Made by a program: the position numbers and the translations under genes. A stretch of 64,000 nucleotides of DNA from Zygaena filipendulae (taxonomy: Eukaryota; Arthropoda; Insecta; Lepidoptera; Zygaenidae), in the NCBI GenBank assembly GCA_907165275.2, contig OU015649.1:7780001-7844000 (forward strand). The letters run 5' to 3'. The stretch's first letter is position 1. Each line of letters opens with the position of its first letter. The notes under the pieces are model-generated. The model had not been told where the DNA came from. It ran no database searches and saw nothing but the letters and a program-made list of their open reading frames with translations. Of the stretch, positions 48,431-61,801 are shown in pieces.

Positions 48431-49087
48431 TAATTTAACTAGCTTTCGAGCGGGACTCCCCTTAAGCAGTTATTAAAAAATGCTTCGGTAGGGAAAAAGA
48501 CTGGCGTTAACCAACGTAAAAGTTTTTTTTACACTTGTCTTATTTTATGTAGTTACTTAGTTACAAAAAACTTACCTAGGTAGCTACAGCTATTAATGCA
48601 ACTGTAACAAAAACATTAAAAGGTGCGATCTGATGGTTAAAAATGCGGCTATATTATAGTGACATCATGCATTGACCTAGGGCAAGATCGATCATCACAA
48701 TTCCTATAAAAAAATTTCGTTATTTTTTTTGTCCGTATAGGTAGTAGGTCGCTTTTGTTTTTTCCATTGGTTTTCAACGCACAAAGCAAAATTGCAGGTC
48801 AATTAATATTATTTAATATAGATTACCTACATGACGGCGATGTCATAATAATGATATGGAATTACGATCAAATAATTTTGACCGCTTTAGCAATTTAGAT
48901 TGTAATAAACAACCGATTTAAGTCGTAAAGAAACAGTGAAAAAAAATTTCGGCCTTGTATAAATAATCTTCCTAGCTTATGACCGCGGTTAAAATAAGAT
49001 ACGTAGGTTGCGTGCATGATCTTGAAACTTTAAATATTCTTTAAATTTTTGTATTGTAGGATTTTTTTTGTACCTTTTATATTAAAA

Positions 49088-49299
49088 ATAACTGTTCCCC
49101 AAGGTTCACACGCGGTAATTTTGGAGTTGCCGCGGGAATTCCGAGTTGAAATACCTATAATCTATGTTCCTCAGGGATAATGTATTACTCTAATGGCGAA
49201 AGAATATTTGAAATCGGTCCAGTAGTTTTTGACTTAAATCGTAACAAACAAAAAAGCAAACAACAAAAATACAAATCTTTCCTCTCTATAATATTAGTA
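49088..49299. repeat. CTAGCTG/CCGCGG repeat (reverse)
   Basis: ACTGTTCCCCAAGGTTCACA to CCTCTCTATAATATTAGTAC. Confidence 0.8.
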
Positions 49300-49485
49300 C
49301 CTACTTATAGCTGATAGGTGTTGTTCAAAAGATAAATCACAGGAGTAGACTATGGACGATTTTTGGAATAAATCATAATAACAATAAATTTTCCAAATAT
49401 TTTCACCCCTTCGCTCCATACATATCATTGCTTAGCTCGGTATGTTCTTAGACACACAAACTGATGTGACTCGAGGTAGGATATT

Positions 49486-49800
49486 GGCTACTTGACAAAT
49501 TTTTTTTAGTCCGTCGTTTTATTAAATTAGTAAAAAATATTGAACACGTATTTTTTTCCTTTTTTTACGTAATCTAAAATAACGGCGATACATTGTTGTT
49601 GTTGAAATTGCGCGTGACGTTACAACTGGTGTAGTTTGTATGGGGCTTATACAGAATATTGACGTCACGAGTCCCCCACCCTAAACTTTAATGCGCTTTA
49701 TCTATGTTAATTTTCATTAATTTGAAAAAGCAAAAAATACGTGTCTATTATTTTTTTTTTCTAACTGACGGACTAATTTAAATTTTTATTTTCATACCCT
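49486..49800. mobile_element. GGCTTG..CAAGCC inverted-repeat element, copy D (reverse)
   Basis: Opposite orientation to A-C, 0.2 kb upstream of the methyltransferase start site. Central GCGTGACGTTACAACTGG and ATTGACGTCACGAG. Confidence 0.8.
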
Positions 49801-49924
49801 GGAGAATAATACCCAAACGGATATTTGTCTGCTTTGTAAATCACCTATCTATACTTTGTTAAACATAATAATATTATATATTTATGTACCTACTTTGTTT
49901 TCGACTATCGGACTATCGGCTACC

Positions 49925-49932
49925 TATAAATA
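49925..49932 (+). promoter_or_regulatory. TATA box of the homocysteine S-methyltransferase gene
   Basis: TATAAATA lies about 90 bases before the ATG at 50015. Transcription would start near 49955 (TTTCAGAATAAAG), giving a leader of about 60 nt with no upstream ATG. Confidence 0.5.
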
Positions 49933-50014
49933 TAACCCGTAAATATTTTTAGTTTCAGAATAAAGACACGTTGCGTAGTGAAGAGTCGCAATTGACAAAA
50001 TCACGTCCGTCGCC

Positions 50015-53000
50015 ATGGCTCCGCCGCTCGATGGGATTGGGACTGAGCCACCAGAAATAGTGATACTGGACGGTGGGTTCTCGTCTCAGCTGTCCTGTCA
50101 TGTGGGACACGTCATCGATGGAGACCCCCTGTGGAGTGCCCGCTTCATCCACACACATCCAGAAGAAGTCGTTAACACTCACCTGGATTTCCTGCGAGGT
50201 TAGTTAACAATTGAATTTTGTATTGACAAACAACTTTTAGTCTCATTGTTACCAAGTCGAGATCTGATTATGGAATCTTGGAGAAATCGAGAGAACTCTT
50301 CAAAAATTGTGGGCACACCTGCAGCGATTTTTGTATTTTTAAAGTAAATCGTTTATTTGCTTTCGGAAAGCAAAATTTAAAAAACTTTTATATTAAAAAG
50401 TAAAAAATAACAAAATAAAATACCAATTTAATCCAAAAGACAAAAATACTCATAATATTATTATTGGTTTGTGCTACCTCTGATCGATTTGAAGACGGTG
50501 GCAAGCCAAATAGGGAGTGGGTACATGATCTACGTCCACTCCCGCCACACCTGTCGTCGTGAGCAAAGTAATCCAAGTGGGCAGACACACGCGGGCTTCG
50601 CACCGAATTCAAACCGATCAGTAGGAGCATTTTTGTCTTTTGTATTGAATTGGTATTTTATTTTTTACTTTTTGGCATAGTGCATTTTTGTGTTTTTTGG
50701 AAGTCGGTTTTGGACAGTAAAGTTTCTATAAATAAAAAAGTGGAAACGTGGAAATACACGGGTTCCTGACTTTACACAAAACATGAGTTGTCTGTGCGCC
50801 AGCGGCAATATAAAGATGAAGACGTGGAATGACTCTTTAAGGTTTATGATCCGTTAGCACGTTGACAACTTCCACGCTCAATTTCCGCGAATGTTAATTT
50901 TCTTCGCGACATTTTTTTCTTAGATATTCGAAAATACTGATCACCTTCTATACGTCGCCCCCCTCGTTCTATACGTAACTTTACACCTGTATACATATAA
51001 TGTAGTACTGTAGTAGGTATAAGATGTGGTAAAATTAGGTGCAAATATTTACAAGGTTGAAAATATACACCGTTAAGAAACATTTTCCTAAAATAAAGTT
51101 AACAAAAAAACAAATTCAAACCAATTAAAAAAGAAAACAACATGTCAAGCAATCGCCGCGAAAGCGATTACTTTACACAAACATGGCCACGCGCACCTAT
51201 ACTATAAGATCAATGACCTCGATCGAGCTGAACAGCTGATGCATCGCTCGCAGTGTGCGCGGCGCGAGCCTTGTATATGCATTATGCATTAGTGAGCTAC
51301 GTGTATTGTGTAACTAGTGAATGTAGTTGTAATTTTTCCAACTAATTTAGTTTCCTCAATCCTCATATTCTGAAAAACTACCGAACTTATTATTTTTTCG
51401 CTTATCCTGTTGGTTATAAGTATAACTTATACTTTCAGCCCTTTCAATATTTGCAGCTAATTTTACTACACCTTTTAGACCATAGTTGGACGCAGATAAG
51501 CAATAACATCTTAACCCACAAAATTAAGTTATTGATTCAGAACGATTTATTGAGAGTTAGGGAACGTTTTTTAATTATGTGTTTACCTTATTACATTGCT
51601 TAAATATGTAAATAAATATTGAACATAAAAAATGTTGATACAAAATGGCGCTCCTACTTTTAAAACACGATCTACTCAAAATTTCTCCAGTGTAACACAC
51701 TATTGCTTATCTATGTCCAGTTATAATTTTTTCTTCAAGTAGGTAACTTATACGTCATATTTTTATTTTGTATCCATTTGTTAACACAAGGAAGACATTA
51801 CGTCTAATACACAGATATGTTTGGGAAGTGCAGTTAGGTGGGTAGGTACTTACTTTTGCTTTTCATATTGTTGGATGTAGATTGTAGATAAAAAATTAGA
51901 TAGGTACATAAAAATAATACATAATTTGCTCAGAGTCGACTAATTAAGTTACATCTCATTAAATGCCAGTTAACATTAATTTACTGAACGACTCTGATTG
52001 CGGCAGTTTAGTTTTAAAAATCTATACTTAACTAAGTAATCATTAAAGTGGACTCGGAGTGTGGCGGTAAAACCGCTGTTGTGTACATACAGGTACTACC
52101 TACTTACTACATATAGGTAGTACTTACTTTAATAATTTACAAAGTTTTTCACGAAAAGTATGCTATTGCTAACGGATGAGACAGTAGGTAATATTCAAAA
52201 GTCGTGTAGCTTTGTGACACAAAAAGTATGAGATCTGTACCTACTTACTTCACATCCACCCTTTAATCCGCAGTACTTTGTGGATGGATACCTACGAATG
52301 TTTTGACGAATTATACGTTAGGTCGCTTTTAGCGTGTCATTTGTCGCGTCTAACAGCAGCAGCTAGAGAGAGCGACCTCGGCTCGTGTCATCGTCCTTTG
52401 AAAGAGCTTTCTTCGCCACATAACGGACCGTTTCTTTTCATAAGGAAAAACTGAAAAGTGTCTGCAAGCAAATAACTCCCAAGAGGGGAGACACAGTCTA
52501 CTGCCTTGCTTTTCTACCTCTTATCGGGAAATGACATGAAAACACTAACAGGAAAAACTCCATATTATACCTACTTGTGTGATTCGTGAACAAAATGCAG
52601 GGAACTATATTTGCGAGCAACGTGGTTTGACATAGACATAATATTATTCGGTTTGATTCAATGTGGTTTGATTACAATAACTAGGTAACGATGAATCTAT
52701 ACTAATATTATAAAGAGGAAAGATTTCAGAAATTCTTTCACCATTAGAAAGCTACATTATACCGGAGTAACATAGGCTATATTGTAATCTGGAATTCCCG
52801 CGGGAACTCCGAAATTATCGAGGGGATTATAGTCATAGTCAAAATTTCCAGAAAATCGGTACTCGGTATAATATGTTTTAAATATCATTATCTTTAATTG
52901 GTATACTATATGCTTCTTATTGTAAACAAAATTACGAATATGCAGAATATATACGTAGGTACCTACCTAGGTACTATGTTTTTTGACACTATCTACTTTC

Positions 53001-56000
53001 TACATAAAATGTATATGTTTATGTACATACAGTACACATACAAAAACTTTTAGGTACTATTTATAAGAGGTATTAGTTAGAAAGAAAGTAGGTCTGGGTA
53101 GGCAGGCACCTGGGCTGTATTATTCTGTTTTTTCTTTATATGAATCTTAGCTCAGAAATTGCGAACTCAATGACGTTACCTACATGATGAAAACTTTCGT
53201 CGTTACAATAACTAGCAGGTAGGTAGGTATAGCGAGATATATTTAACACCGGTATTTTCGCCAACTAAAGTAAACAGGTGATCTATCTTCCGCTGACCTT
53301 GTTTTTCACACCGAAGATGCACTTAATTGCACCTCCGCGACCCAGTGTACGAGATTAAAAGCAGCTCGCAACATTTAATGCGATTTTGATGCACTAAAAC
53401 AAACATACTTATTACATACATACTAGCTGTGCCCCGCGGTTTCACCCGCGTAAGTTTCTAAATTCCCGCAGGAACTCCAAAACAGTCTAATTTACTCTTT
53501 ATAACATTAGCTAATCGCCAGTGAAAGTCCCGGTAAAATTGGTCACACCGTTTCGGAGAGTCACCCGAGTGAGTTTCGGAATTCCCGCAGGAACTATTTT
53601 TTTCTAAAACAAAAGTAGGTAGCCTAAGTTACTCCTTATAACATCAGCTATCTGCCAGTGAAAGTCCCGTTAAAATCGGTCCAGCCGTTTCAGAAATAAG
53701 CCGGAACAAACAGACAGACAAATAGGAATTAAAAAAATGACTTTTTTATGTAAGTACATATATACTTTTATATTATACGTTTAGTGAAAAGCTGTTAATT
53801 TGGAATTACAAACAGACATTTCAATTTTATTTATACGTATAGATGTAGGTATAGATAGATACTTATAGATAGATAGATAGATAGATAGATATTTATTCTC
53901 TCTTTAAAAATTACATTTATATTTTATGTTAAAATTAAATAAATTCACTAAAGAGATTGTCAATATAATAAAAAGTTTGAAATAATACTATTTGATAACA
54001 CTAATACGAAAAATGTCAACTTATACCAAAATAAATAAAGTAAATACGTAAACAATTTATTTTTAAATATAATGTTACCTTAATAATAAATAATGTCATA
54101 AATACTCTTTTACAGAGTACAATGATCTATCCAATAAAAAGTTTTTCAGTCGGCGCACAAATGTCTCGTCCGAGGTTTCGTTCTTAATGTCCACCGGTAG
54201 TTTTTCGTAGAACGTGGGACCAATGACACGCGGATTTCTGTCCATCAGTGCCAACCGTCGTGGCACCACCCTAAGTCTACCAGTCTGTCGGGTTACTCTG
54301 CCAGGAACATCAATCCGCTCAAAACTACTTAAATTCCGTCGCGTGAAAATTGTTATGTCAAATACGTACTGTGAATATAATGTCATTAATTTATATTTTG
54401 TGAAAAGATCTCTGCACGAGTGACCCAGTTTAACACCTGCTAATATACGCACAGCTCGTTTTTGCATCCTGAAGACCTTGTCCGAGTGCGTGGAATTTCC
54501 CCACAGGATTATGCCGTACGACAGGATGGAGTGAAAATAGGCGTAATAAATTTGCAATAGTGCGTCCGGGGAGATTATTGGCTTAAGCTTTCTCATCACA
54601 AACACGGCACCGCTCAGTTTATCACAAAGAATCTCAACGTGATGTTTCCAGTTTAGGTTGCTGTCAATATAAAAGCCAAGAAACCTGTTAGTCACAGAAA
54701 CTGGGAATGGGGTCTGTATGGTAGGGGACATAGTAATATTTCGAGCTGAGAATAACATCACGTTGGATTTGGTTACATTTAGAATAAGACCGTTTGTCGT
54801 AAACCACCCCTGCAACTGATCACAGACGGTTGTGATCTTACTCTCAAGATGTTCATGTGTTGGAGCGCTATATATGCTCATTGCTCAGTATAGATATTTT
54901 AAGCAATAATGTGCTTCAATTATGTGCCATTATATAGGTATATTATTACCTGGGGGCTAGGTATGCTATAGATACGGTAATACAGGTACTTAAAATAATA
55001 AGGTTGATACGGTTTTTTTGTGAATTAATAATTCAAATCCATTCAGTGGTATTTTTTTGCAAGAATACCTAACAAATATCCATATATACAAACTTTCGTG
55101 ATTATAATATTAGTACCTAAGCATAATAGGTACAAAAAAGCTTTATCGAAAACCACCACTAAAAGTGACCGTTTGTGGCAGTTTTAGTAACCATTTTTAT
55201 GTTTATTTTTTTATGTTGCAGAATTTAAATTATCAAAAAGTAATATTACCTATCTATTATCTAACCATACTTTATTAACATATTTTATTGTTGAACTTAA
55301 GATTTTTTTTGTTACTAGAAGATAATATGTATGATTTTAAATTGAGTTTTATGCTAGCGAGAAGAAAACAGGAAGTGCCAGGCACAAACTGAGTAAACCT
55401 CTTTGCACATTTGTGTAGAGTAATAAGTACACAGGAGCAAAATAGGAGCTTTTGGCTCCCAATTCATGACGCCTCTATCATTAATCACCTTGTCCGTTTA
55501 ATACGTTTCCATTCAGGCCGTGCTCCGTCTTTCCGACTAATGTAGGTATAAGAATCAAAATATCACAGATCAGTTTGTTTGAAACATTTTTTTTAGTTTA
55601 TCTAATTAGTGAATACTAACTAGTAAGGTATGGAAGACTACAAAAATAATTAAATATCGATCTATCGAAATTCTGAAGCATTAAAGTTATTGGGTAAGTT
55701 TATAAGTGCTTAAACAGTGTAGATATTTACACGTTTATACTTGATCAAGATTAAATTCTTTTTGGCATGATTTTAATACTTGACTACAATTCATAATGCC
55801 TATAGTAGGTATTGTATTATTTAATAAGCATATTGTATCTTTTAATTTTTTTTTGTTGGTCCGATGATTGTCCTTTCACGTGTTGGTAAGCATCTCCGGG
55901 ATAGGGTTGCCCGGCCCAAAAACACAAAACCGGACTCGGCGCTTCATTTGTCCGGAAATTTTACATTAAAAGCCGGACATACCTACGTTTTTTAATAGCT

Positions 56001-59000
56001 GATCATAGACTTTTTAAAGCCGGACTATGTTGCATACCTACTTAATTTAAAAAATACAATTAGGTACTAATTTAGATTGTTTATTTTGATTTTGTATTAT
56101 GCTTTACTTGCCTTTGACTTTCGACTCGCGCGGCAGCCAGATACAAAGAGCAAGAAAAGCCGGACAGGCCGGGCGTAAAAATATTTGACCGGATACGTCT
56201 GTATAAAGCCAAACACGTCCGGCTAAAGCCGGATACCTGGCAACCCTACTTCCGGAAGTATTTACAAGCGATTTCATGAGAGTTAATGATGCATTGATGG
56301 TAGCAAATGATAAAATTTATTTATGTATCCTAAACTTATGGGCTTTATCTAAGCCCAATAATGTTATGTCCATAAAGCATATTTTTTCATTAAATTGAAA
56401 GAAAAAGAATACGTTTCTATTATTTAGTTTACAGTATAAATAGTAGGTATAGTTATTCTATGTATATATAACGTGCGACAATTTCTAATTACTAATGCCA
56501 ACACAAACTTTTTTTATTGGGAACGGCGTCACAGGACACCATCTGTATATTTCAAAATTACTCTATTTCCCACGACCCAAAGACCGTTCGTTTTCTCCTT
56601 ATTAGTGAACTAAGTGAAACTCGTGTTGCATTACTAAGTTTAAATGACGTTTATGTAAACGTTTGTAGTTTCACCCGACTCGCTGGTAATATTTTACCTA
56701 CTGTAATACCTAAGTAAAGTTCATTAATATTTATCGCTCTTCTAATGGTACCTACTAGCCAACTGGCGGTAACTATTTTTGACAGGAAGGACAAAAAGAT
56801 ACCGGCAAAATTGTCGGAAACATTAATCTTTGAATCCCATTTGTTTTCATTACTTTTCAAATGATTAATGTTACCAAATTCAGAGCTCGGTGGTTCCTTG
56901 AATTATTGGAGAATAATTTAAAAAAATTTCAGCGGGGGCCGATTTGATAATAACGAATACGTACCAGGCATCGATCGACGGTTTCAAGGAGCACTTGGGC
57001 ATGACACCCGAAGAGGCATATAAGCTGATTGTGCAAGGTGCCGAACTGGCGATTCGCGCAAGGCAACTTTATCTTGAAGAATACGAAGACTGTATAGATA
57101 ATGGTCAGTAGGTATTAACCTAAATGTACTTACATGGCGTCGCTTCCAAAGTGACTTGACTTGATTGGGTCATTGCATATTTTATCAAAACGTGTCGTGT
57201 GGGTCGTGTTAAGTAATCTTCCTCTTTTAAGTTCACGATCCGCTAGCGGGTGATTTATAAATATTTTATTTGTATGATATTACACGTTGTACAGCTAGCA
57301 TGTCATCAAATTTATCAAAGGCATCATAATAATAATTGTTATTTTTTAACTAATATACCTACCATATAGGTATAAAACCCACTGTTCATTTTCAAGCTAC
57401 GTTAGGGTGGTTGTCGACCTAAAATGATTTTCTGTCTTATTCTTTACATAATCCTTCTTTTATTTAATACTAGCTATTCCCCCGCGCTAATTTCGGAATT
57501 CCCGCGGGACTTCGGGGTTACAATATAGCCTATGACACAAGTAACGTGGCTTTCTTATTAAAAGAATTTTCAAAATCGGTTCAGTAGATCCAGAGATTAC
57601 CCCCTACAACGTCACAAACCCACAATTCACAAACTCACAAACTTTAGCTCTTTATAACATTGGTATAGATACACAGATAGGACATAGGTATTGCGCCTAA
57701 ACGATGTAAGGACATAACTGAAAAGTTTATAATTATAAAATGTCAAGAATGTTTGCATTTTGCTGTAGAAGTAGGTAAATAAAGCCTGTGGGGTCCGCAT
57801 GACCCACAAGGGACGGATGCAGACACGCATTAATTACACTCTCACGGCTTGTGCGGGGTTAAACATTAAACATATTTTATAGCGCCATACACATATCTAT
57901 CTACCTGAGCAAACATTCATGAAGAAATTATCGATTTGAGGCATGTCTTCAACAAATACATAAGCTATAAGGTATTATGATTACATCTAGCTGACCTGTG
58001 CTGATATTTTCCACTATAGAATATAAACAATCTGACAGCTGTCGTGTTAGTTTGTGTGTAGTACCTACAGATTAAAATTAGGTTAACTGTTGTATTTTTA
58101 TATTTTACTTGCTGTGCTCCTGCGGTTTCATCCGCGTGAGTTTCGGAATTCCCGCAGGAACTCCCAATTTTCTTTAATACAAACCTTCCCTGAACTTCCA
58201 CAAATATTTCACGATTAGCTAATGTCATCAACAGATGGCATAGCGAAAACATTAATTATAAACTAACTTAGTAGTAGTGTTTTCGTTAGTAACGGGAAAT
58301 ACTTTAAAATACTGTTTGAATATTTATTTTTATGTACAATTAATAGAGATATGGCGTTGCTACAAAACACATTTGAGAAATAATACATAATATGATGGTG
58401 GTATGTTATCACAGACCAAAAGCCGCTAGTGGTGGGTTCCGTCGGGCCGTACGGAGCACATCTGCACGACGGCTCCGAGTACGACGGCAGTTATGCTGAC
58501 ACTACATCAGTTGAGGTAAAATTATCACCCGGCCTCGTTTCTACTGGGAGATCCAGGCCAGGTATTAGTAATGAATGCAGTCGGCTGCACCTATTTGGCA
58601 CTAATTAGACGTTGCCTATTTCTAACACATTACTAATTTCTAATCCAGTTATTGACGAACCGAATCCCTGAAATAGGCGAGTTCTCCATTATAATAAATT
58701 TATCACTGTTTAACTCTATAGCTTAGGTAGTAGGCACAGTTCTTTAGATTTAAATTAGGTACACTTATTACCTATCTATCAAATATGTTATAGATAAACC
58801 CTGTAGTACATACATATAATATCATGCAAGTGATACATGTCATAATTAAACGCAACTTACCTACTTGTCTATAAATACGATTCACAGGATGATGGAAGCT
58901 AAAACTCCGGAACGCATCTATAATATTTTCTAAAAATAAGTTTGGTCTACAAATGTAGGTAATAAGTACATTTATTTGCAATATACCCATACTAGACCTA

Positions 59001-61801
59001 GATATAATTATTCAATTTAACGTCGTATAGTCGTGTATTTTATTTTATTTTATTGCGCTAAAAACTCGTATTAAAAGTTACCTACCTACCTACTTACATC
59101 AGTTTAATTTTAAAATCTGAGGCCTTTGGTTTACCTTTTGGCTTTGTGCCATTCGCGTTGGGAAGAAACAAAATTCTTTGCGAAAGAATGCGCCAAAACG
59201 ACTATACAATTAAACTCGATATCAACATTCTACTAAGTACCTACATTATTTACAAATTTTAGTATTTGTGATGTTTCAAAAACGGCTCTACCCAGTTAAT
59301 TGTATGCGTGAATAGGACTATAGGCGTTGTTAATCATTTATTTGTTATTATAAGATATTATCATATCATTGTAATCATTTTGGACGTCGTTGTATCTTAT
59401 GGAAATAGTAATAAAGTTTAACGGCTAACAAAGATTTATATATTTTTGACACTAACTGCTAACAAAAGTTTAAAAAGGCAAATGACGAGATGGACAAGAT
59501 CTACACGTGTGGTAAATAGTTGGTTAGTAGGTAGGTATTTGGATTTAATCTGTTTTATTATGTAACTGAAGTTGACATCATAAACCCACCTATTTTTTTT
59601 TTTCGTTTATATAAATTATAACTGTCAATTGAATGCTCCGCTGATTAACGATAGTCGTTACCAGACAATCGGTGAATATGAAAATCTACAGTAAATAGCG
59701 GAATTTTTTGTTCGTGCCATAAATATAGTAGGTACGTATATCGTAACTAGCTGTGCCCCACGATTTCACCTGCGTGAGTTTCGAAATTCCCGCAGGAACT
59801 CGAAACTTCTTTCATAAGAATTTTCTCCTTACAATAAATAACACGACAAAAAAAGAATTAGCGAAATTGGTCCAGCCGGTCACGCGTGGTGCCGTGACCA
59901 AGTGAAATAGGGATTCATTTTTATATATTACTAGTTGTGCCCCGCGGTTTCACCTGCGTGAGTTTTGGGATCAGGAACCTTTGCGGACGCAGGCAGAACA
60001 ACTCGCCAAAGATTCATCACAATCGGACCAATGGTTTCGAACATTCATTTATAAAGTAGATATAATATATACCTACCTAGACCTAAAACATTGTCATTAC
60101 CTTTATCAGCCGGTGTGCTCGCTTTTATTATTGTGCATGATGTGTAATACCGTAAACTGTGAATCTAACGACTTTGATTACCTACCTATACCTACTGTTC
60201 ATTTCTTATTTTTAGTATTGCGGTGACACACTTTTCTCCGTATGTAGGTATAATATCTATGCCTTTATAATAAAAAAATTTACTAGCAGAATAAAGCGTA
60301 TAAACCTTCCTCTTGAATCACTCTATCTAATGGTGATAAGGGCATGAAAATACGTTCAGCAGTTTTTGAGTTTAAGCGAACAGACATACACAGACGCGGC
60401 GGAGGACTTTGTTTCATAATATATAAGGATAGTTTCAACGTACACTTCATATCTGTTTTATAATCATAATAAATGTATTTGTATCTCGATATAGAATAGA
60501 TAGAATCAACCGCCTATATCTTACGTATCTACACTATATTTTTTACACACAACCGCAACACATAAACTAATATTATCTAAAACGAAAAAACGCCAGCGAA
60601 ATCGTAAAGAGAGTCGTAAAGTTTTCTCGCAATTTAAAATTTACATCGGCAATATGAAAAACTCCCTCGCCATTTCTCGCCTTTTTTTCGCTTGACAGCA
60701 TTTGACTGGGGCAGACAGTTAATTAACGATACCTAGAACAAATGCACACTAAAAACAACCATGAAGTAAAAAAAGAATTAGAAATCTTTTGTCGGCTTAA
60801 ACGTTCATAAAAATCAGATAAATGTTGCGGCAGTATTTTTTTTAATGGAGTAGGACAACATGGGCTATCTTAGACGTGGATTCATCACACCAGCCAGTGT
60901 AAAATTTGTCAAAAAAAAAATGTAATTTAATATCTGCAATCTTACAGACAATGCGAGAATGGCACCGTCCACGGATCCAGGCGTTGATTGAAGCAGGAGT
61001 TGACCTGCTGGCTTTAGAAACGATTCCTTGTCAAGAAGAAGCGGAGATGCTTTGCGACCTATTGCGAGAGTTTCCTAGCATTAAAGCGTGGCTCTCCTTC
61101 AGTTGCAAGGTTAGATATTAAAGGATTTTTATGAACTGTAATAAAGCTTTACCTCGCCCGATGCGAAATTAAAAGAGAACATTTCTTTCCCACCTTAAAT
61201 TAAAGGTGCAAGTAACAATTGTTTGGATAGTTTATATTCAACATAAAGTTCACCGAAAGAGCGATCAAATATGTAATGAAAAGAGAGTTGTAAGTAATTA
61301 AGTATAATCGTATAGATCCCTACCTACTCGTAGTGCCGGATTAGTCAGAATCCACAGACCACGTAATGATTATACACGTAATTGAATAAATAAATAAGTG
61401 CCAAAAACGGTAACACTTGTCAATGGGTTTTTTTTATTTGCATGTGGCAATACTGTAGTTATGAAAAAGTAGGTATTAGCCTATTTCGCATATTCCCCGA
61501 TGGATTTTTTTATAGCGGATGGCTCTAGTTTTACCTCTGTAAAGGCCTTAAGCAATAAATGTATTGAGTGTTAATTCGTTTCACAGGACAATCAAAGTAT
61601 AGCGCATGGGGAGAGTTTCCAAAAAGTTGCCAAGAAATGTTGGGACTTGAACCCAGAGCAGCTGCTGGCTGTGGGGGTGAACTGCTGCGCTCCATCCAAC
61701 ATCGCTGATCTCATCAAGGGCTTCAACGATGATCGACCACACGATCCCATACCACTAATTGTTTATCCCAATTCTGGTGAAAAATATAATCCATTAATAG
61801 G
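50015..61801 (+). CDS. Homocysteine S-methyltransferase (partial, 3' end outside window)
   Basis: Methyl transferase that makes methionine from homocysteine, normally with S-methylmethionine or S-adenosylmethionine as donor; cytosolic zinc enzyme related to bacterial MmuM. Exons 50015-50198, 56933-57103, 58415-58515, 60948-61109 and 61587-61801; phases 1, 1, 0, 0, 2 agree at each junction, giving 277 residues so far. Visible motifs: ILDGGFSSQL at the N-terminus, GADLIITNTYQAS, GSVGPYGAHLHDGSEYDG, LLALETIPCQEEAE, and AVGVNCCAPSNI, which carries the first zinc Cys. The C-terminal Gly-Gly-Cys-Cys zinc exon and the last 60-80 residues are not seen up to 64000 and should lie beyond. Intron 1 is 6.7 kb and holds a truncated LINE and other repeats. 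No signal peptide. The start ATG (GTCGCCATGG) has a good context and follows a TATA box. Confidence 0.95.
50240..50716. mobile_element. AAACCGACTTC foldback element and adjacent repeat
   Basis: 50240-50335 is a reverse piece of the GAGTTTCCTCGATTTCTCC repeat. 50390-50716 carries GGTTTGTGCTACCTCTGATCG, AGGGAGTGGGTACATGATCT and ends TTTTTTGGAAGTCGGTTTTGG. In intron 1 of the methyltransferase gene. Confidence 0.75.
51130..51310. other. GC-richer block in intron 1, possible regulatory region
   Basis: GCGCGGCGCGAGCC and paired E-box/AP-1-like sites (GAACAGCTGATGCATCGC) stand out from the AT-rich intron. No exon could be read. Role not known. Confidence 0.25.
51929..52070. mobile_element. Foldback MITE, copy with left arm deleted
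   Basis: Starts CAGAGTCGAC, then jumps straight to TAATTAAGTTACATCTCATT and the complete right arm of the 3771-4013 element, ending GTGTGGCGGTAA. The internal deletion removes the left arm, so it can no longer fold fully. Confidence 0.8.
52700..52830. repeat. CTAGCTG/CCGCGG repeat (truncated)
   Basis: ACTAATATTATAAAGAGGAAAG..GGAATTCCCGCGGGAACTCC..TTATCGAGGGG; CAGCTAG end lost. Confidence 0.8.
53424..53740. repeat. Two CTAGCTG/CCGCGG repeats in tandem
   Basis: 53424-53555 (CTAGCTGTGCCCCGCGGTTT) and 53560-53740 (CACCCGAGTGAGTTTCGGAA..AGCCGGAACAAACAGACAGA), both reverse. Confidence 0.8.
53862..54890 (-). mobile_element. 5'-truncated non-LTR retrotransposon with RT C-terminal domain
   Basis: A 261-codon frame (54881-54096) encodes the end of a reverse transcriptase: SIYSAP directly after where the YADD box would be, then LQGWFTTNGLILNVTKSNVM, RFLGFYIDSNLNWKHHV, and the ILSYGIILWGNS / RMQKRAVRIL region, as in jockey/CR1-type LINEs. 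Truncation falls at the catalytic box itself. The 3' end is an (ATCT)n tail at 53862-53892. It lies antisense in intron 1 of the methyltransferase gene. The frame is still open, so the insertion is fairly young. Confidence 0.88.
55912..56248. mobile_element. hAT-like non-autonomous element
   Basis: Ends TAGGGTTGCCCGG and CCTGGCAACCCTA are inverted repeats of hAT type. Flanks CTCCGGGA and CTTCCGGA look like a diverged 8-bp target duplication. Interior has several GCCGGAC repeats. Confidence 0.7.
57471..57670. repeat. CTAGCTG/CCGCGG repeat (reverse)
   Basis: CTAGCTATTCCCCCGCGC.. to CAGTAGATCCAGAGATTACC and CTTTATAACATTGGTATAGA, in intron 2. Confidence 0.8.
58108..58170. repeat. CTAGCTG-family fragment
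   Basis: TTGCTGTGCTCCTGCGGTTT..GAGTTTCGGAATTCCCGCAGG. Confidence 0.75.
59748..60434. repeat. Two CTAGCTG/CCGCGG repeats, the second interrupted
   Basis: 59748-59920, then 59931 onward (CTAGTTGTGCCCCGCGGTTT), whose distal part (GTTCAGCAGTTTTTGAGTTT..ATAATATATAAGGATA) resumes at 60330-60434 after about 230 bp of inserted DNA. The 81-codon frame here is repeat-derived. Confidence 0.7.
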
